From: Haliscomenobacter sp033763495
GTDB taxonomy: Bacteria > Bacteroidota > Bacteroidia > Chitinophagales > Saprospiraceae
Reading direction: 5' to 3'
NCBI RefSeq assembly: GCF_033763495.1
Contig: NZ_JANRKL010000035.1
Span: 62,001-126,000 of the forward strand
Length of the DNA stretch: 64,000 nucleotides
The notes beneath the pieces were generated by a model. That model had not been told where the DNA came from. It did not search any database and saw only the letters and a program-made list of their open reading frames with translations. Within the stretch, counting starts at the first letter, position 1; each line of letters begins with the position of its first letter. Below are positions 61,012 to 64,000 of the stretch, one piece after another. Both the position numbers and the translations under genes were made by a program.

Positions 61012-62952
61012 ATGCTCAACATAACCAACGTTTACGTACAGTACGGCGACCGGATTTTGCTCAATCGCATTAATCTCACTATTGGCGAAAAAGACAAGGT
61101 GGGTTTGGTCGGTAGAAATGGTGCGGGGAAATCAACCCTGTTGAAGATAATCGCTGGTGAGATGAGTCCTCATGAGGGTAAGGTTAGCCGACCCAATGGT
61201 GCCTCCCTGGGCTTTTTGCATCAGGAAATGGACATCCCCAAGGGCCGTACCGTACTAGAAGAAGCCATGACCGCTTTTGCGGAAGCCAAAGACCTTGAAA
61301 TCCGAATCGCCGAGTTGCACAAGGAAATGGAGACCCGTACGGATTACGAGACGGACGCGTACATGGAACTTTTAGAGGAATTTGCCCACGTCAACGACCG
61401 CTTCCATTATCTTGGTGGCGAGTCGGTGCAAGGCGAAGCAGAGCGGGTACTCAAAGGGCTGGGTTTTAAACAAAGCGACCTCAACCGCCTCACTGACGAA
61501 TTCAGTGGTGGTTGGCAAATGCGTGTGGAATTGGCCAAGATGCTCTTGCGCCGCCCCGATTTTCTCTTGCTCGACGAACCTACCAACCACTTGGACATTG
61601 AATCCATCATTTGGCTGGAAAGTTTTTTGAAAGACTACACCGGCGCAGTAATCCTGATTTCGCACGATAAAGAATTTTTGGACAATGTGACCACCCGCAC
61701 TGTAGAGGTGGAGCTGGGCAATGTGTTTGACTATAAAGCTGCCTACACCAAGTTTGTAGAAATGCGCCGCGACCGCCGTGAAAAACAACGTGCGGCCTTC
61801 GACAACCAGCAAAAAGTCATCGCCGACAAGGAGCGCACCATCAGCCGATTTATGGCCAAGGCCTCCAAAACCAAGATGGCGCAGTCCATGCAGAAGCAGT
61901 TGGACAAAATAGACCGCATTGAAATCGATGATGAAGACATCGCGGCCATGAACATCCGCTTCCCACCAGCACCACGCGCAGGACAGATCGTAGTAGAAGT
62001 AAAACAACTGGAAAAACGTTACGGCGAACTGTTGATTCTGGACAAAGTAGACTTCAAAATGGACCGCGGCGACCGAGTTTCCTTTGTCGGCCAAAACGGC
62101 CAGGGCAAAACCACCCTGGCTAAAATCATCGTGGATGAAATCCAGTATAGCGGCGGTAGTCTCAACCTTGGCCACAACGTCAAAATTGGCTACTACGCCC
62201 AAAACCAGAGTGAGACCCTGAAATCCAGCGACACCTTGCTGGAAACCATGGAAAATGCTGCACCACCGGAAATGCGCAGCCGAGTGCGCCACATTTTGGG
62301 CGCCTTCATGTTTAGTGGTGAAGATGCGGAGAAAAAAGTATCGGTGCTTTCCGGGGGTGAAAGGGCACGTTTGGCTCTCGCTTGCCTCTTGCTCAACCCT
62401 TTCAACCTGCTGGTACTCGACGAACCTACTAACCACTTGGACATTATCTCCAAAGACGTACTCAAAGCGGCCTTGATGGAATACGATGGTTCCCTGATCG
62501 TAGTGTCACACGACCGGGAATTCCTCGCAGGATTGACCAATCGCACCATCGAATTCCGTGACCGTCATCTTTACGACCACATCGGTGACGTAAATGCCTT
62601 CCTCGAAAAACGCCAATTGGACAACATGCGGCAAGTGGAAATGAGCACGAAAAATACGCCTCCCACAGTAGTTGCCGCACCCCAAATGGCCAATGTACAC
62701 CCCACTCCTACCCCAGCCCGCGAATTGAGCTTCGACGAACGAAAACGCCTGCAACGGGCGGTGAGCAACGCCGAAAAAAAAGTAGAACGCCTGGAAGAAG
62801 AGTTGACCAAGTTTCAGGCCCAAATGTCCGATCCTGATTTTTTCAGTAAGCCGGATGCGACCAAGCTGATGCAGGCGTATGAGGCCAAGAAAAAGGAACT
62901 GGAATTGGCGATGGAGGAATGGGAACAGGCTACCATGGAGTTGGAGGGGTAA
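61012..62952 (+). CDS. ABC-F family ATPase (Uup/EttA-like)
   Basis: A 646-residue soluble protein with two ABC ATPase domains and no membrane helices. Domain 1: Walker A GRNGAGKST (~34-42), signature EFSGGWQMRVELAKM (~162-176) and Walker B LLLDEPTNHLD (~184-194). Domain 2: GQNGQGKTT (~360), LSGGERARLALA (~446-457) and LLVLDEPTNHLD (~465). The linker between them is charged, as in ribosome-associated ABC-F proteins, and a C-terminal coiled coil (~585-640) resembles Uup. ABC-F proteins act on the ribosome or in antibiotic resistance; which applies here is not shown. Confidence 0.94.
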   Translation: MLNITNVYVQYGDRILLNRINLTIGEKDKVGLVGRNGAGKSTLLKIIAGEMSPHEGKVSRPNGASLGFLHQEMDIPKGRTVLEEAMTAFAEAKDLEIRIAELHKEMETRTDYETDAYMELLEEFAHVNDRFHYLGGESVQGEAERVLKGLGFKQSDLNRLTDEFSGGWQMRVELAKMLLRRPDFLLLDEPTNHLDIESIIWLESFLKDYTGAVILISHDKEFLDNVTTRTVEVELGNVFDYKAAYTKFVEMRRDRREKQRAAFDNQQKVIADKERTISRFMAKASKTKMAQSMQKQLDKIDRIEIDDEDIAAMNIRFPPAPRAGQIVVEVKQLEKRYGELLILDKVDFKMDRGDRVSFVGQNGQGKTTLAKIIVDEIQYSGGSLNLGHNVKIGYYAQNQSETLKSSDTLLETMENAAPPEMRSRVRHILGAFMFSGEDAEKKVSVLSGGERARLALACLLLNPFNLLVLDEPTNHLDIISKDVLKAALMEYDGSLIVVSHDREFLAGLTNRTIEFRDRHLYDHIGDVNAFLEKRQLDNMRQVEMSTKNTPPTVVAAPQMANVHPTPTPARELSFDERKRLQRAVSNAEKKVERLEEELTKFQAQMSDPDFFSKPDATKLMQAYEAKKKELELAMEEWEQATMELEG

Positions 62953-63014
62953 CGTTTTTTAGACTAAAACGGACAAAGTTGCAGTGGCTTTAGAAATGCA
63001 CCCGAATTTTCAGT

Positions 63015-63677
63015 TTGTATGCATTAAAGCCCTACCTTACCCCTCTCCAGGGTTTTACGCCATGCAGAGCTCAATTCAAGCCATTGCAAACGCAGTTTGA
63101 TTGCCTCATCGACAGTTTTATCGCAGACAAAGTAGGTTTAAGTGAAAATTTTCTTGAGGAGCAGCTCGCTGCCCAATTGAAAGCACATTTAATCGATCTA
63201 CATACAAGCCAACAATTCCACGCTGCCGGAATCGGCAATCAGGATGTACATCATCAAGACCAAAGCACCCGGGGCGACCAGATTTATTGGTTGGATCCCT
63301 AACACCAGCATCCACTAGAAAATCTCTTTTTTGAACTGCTGGATCGCTTTGTACTATATCTGAACCAAAGTTGTTACACGGGTATTACCGGCTATGAATT
63401 CCATTATGCCCTGTATGAAAAAGGCAGTTTTTATAAGCGCCACCTCGATCAATTCCGCAGCGACAAAAACCGGGCTTTTTCCATGATTTTATACCTCAAT
63501 GAGCACTGGGTGCCTCAGGATGGCGGCGAATTGTGCATTTATCACCATGATCGGGTACAAACCATCGCTCCACTTAGTGGTCAATGTGTTTTTTTTAAAA
63601 GTAGCGATTTAGAGCACGAAGTTTTGTTGACTCAAGCTCCTCGGATGAGCATTACTGGGTGGTTGAAGGTTGGTTAA
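63015..63677 (+). pseudogene. 2OG-Fe(II) oxygenase interrupted by in-frame stop
   Basis: Reading from about 63015 (TTG; the true start is unclear, perhaps TTG 63084 before QTQFDCLIDSF) one frame encodes a prolyl-4-hydroxylase-like dioxygenase of ~220 codons, but a TAA at 63300-63302 interrupts it (…YWLDP*HQHPLENLFF…). After the stop the same frame continues with the iron-binding HLD in FYKRHLDQFRSDKN, MILYLNEHW, the distal His in DLEHEV and the 2OG-contacting Arg in PRMSITGW. Both halves stay in one frame, so this is a nonsense change, not a frameshift. Either the gene is a recent pseudogene, or the base is a sequencing error. Confidence 0.75.
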
Positions 63678-63726
63678 AAAAAAGGTCCGTGGTATTTCCT
63701 TAATTGGCAACCCACGAACCTTTTTC
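63678..63726. terminator. Bidirectional terminator
   Basis: AAAAAGGTCCGTGG and CCACGAACCTTTTT pair with one mismatch or bulge and carry T-runs on both sides, between the oxygenase remnant and the OmpA-family gene. Confidence 0.85.
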
Positions 63727-63745
63727 ATCAACTATTCAGTCCATT

Positions 63746-64000
63746 CTATTTTTGATACAACTCAAACTCTGTTCTACGGTTTAGGGCCCGGCCTTGTGGA
63801 GTGGCATTGTTGCCAACTGGCCGTGTTTCGCCAAAACCATCGTGGGTAATCCGGGTGGCGTTGATGCCTTTGGATACCAAATAATCGTTGCACGCTTTTG
63901 CCCGGGCCTTAGACAATTTGAGGTTCAAATCATCACTGCCTGAGCTATCGGTGTGACCGCTAATGCGCACACTGTAATCAGAATAGCGCTTCAAAATATC
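63746..64000 (-). CDS. OmpA-family protein, C-terminal domain (5' end outside window)
   Basis: The last 84 codons of a gene read leftward, open to the right edge. The fragment is a peptidoglycan-binding OmpA/MotB domain: ISGHTDSSGSDDLNLKLSKARAKACNDYLVSKGI and the closing NRRTEFEL. The Asp and Arg that contact diaminopimelate in the family (HTD and NRR) are present. It anchors an outer-membrane protein or lipoprotein to the cell wall. The N-terminal part, and therefore the protein type, is unknown. Confidence 0.9.
   Translation of the reverse strand, partial: DILKRYSDYSVRISGHTDSSGSDDLNLKLSKARAKACNDYLVSKGINATRITHDGFGETRPVGNNATPQGRALNRRTEFELYQK

Overview
The window looks like chromosome of a free-living member of the phylum Bacteroidota, most likely the Saprospiria (Haliscomenobacter/Lewinella-like). 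This is inferred from three large secreted proteins, two of them with clear type IX secretion (T9SS) C-terminal sorting domains, BACON repeats, lipoproteins with Bacteroidota-style lipoboxes, promoter-like TTG/TAnnTTTG pairs, weak Shine-Dalgarno sequences and many intergenic palindromes. I saw no rRNA, tRNA, CRISPR array, transposase or phage gene. Genes are mostly single or in short operons on both strands.

0-16 kb: a metallophosphoesterase cut by the left edge, an AT-rich orphan gene (N-terminal effector-associated-like domain, one membrane helix, lectin-like exterior), an MDR oxidoreductase, a Uma2 nuclease-fold protein, an APH-type kinase plus acyl-CoA dehydrogenase pair resembling a split ACAD10/11, a 1276-residue secreted DUF6807/propeller/HEAT/cytochrome c protein between two nested palindromes, an EAD11/NB-ARC/TPR STAND ATPase, a TIGR02757 protein with RecX, an MscS channel and a TM2-TPR-SHOCT protein. 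Several unrelated palindromic repeats lie between these genes.

16-32 kb: an esterase and a GH78 alpha-L-rhamnosidase (plant or algal polysaccharide use), a LytS-type histidine kinase with a lipoprotein, a membrane protein, a giant sortilin-like propeller with eight BACON domains and a T9SS tail, then phosphofructokinase with a BadF-type sugar kinase, a secreted glucosaminidase and a thioredoxin-fold protein.

32-51 kb: RibD, a degenerate HNH plus AP2 DNA-binding protein, MnmD with an unannotated 52-residue lipoprotein upstream, pyruvate dehydrogenase E1 beta, an M50 protease with CBS domains, a second membrane EAD11 protein with TPRs, a YncE-like propeller fused to a phosphoesterase, an M48 protease, an MFS transporter, a choice-of-anchor I/phytase-like T9SS protein, NAD(P)HX repair enzyme (NnrD/NnrE) and a DUF4259 protein.

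51-64 kb: QueA, a paralogue of the sortilin-like secreted protein, a small secreted protein, nicotinate phosphoribosyltransferase next to an NrtR-like Nudix regulator (an NAD module), SixA phosphatase, a DUF4296 lipoprotein, an OmpR-type two-component pair, an ABC-F ATPase, a 2OG-Fe(II) oxygenase interrupted by an in-frame stop, and an OmpA-family protein cut by the right edge.

The most interesting signals are three EAD11-like proteins (one STAND sensor, two membrane proteins) that may form a dispersed signalling or conflict network, the palindromic repeat families, a 19-bp operator-like array before sixA, the split ACAD10/11-like pair and the degenerate HNH-AP2 protein.
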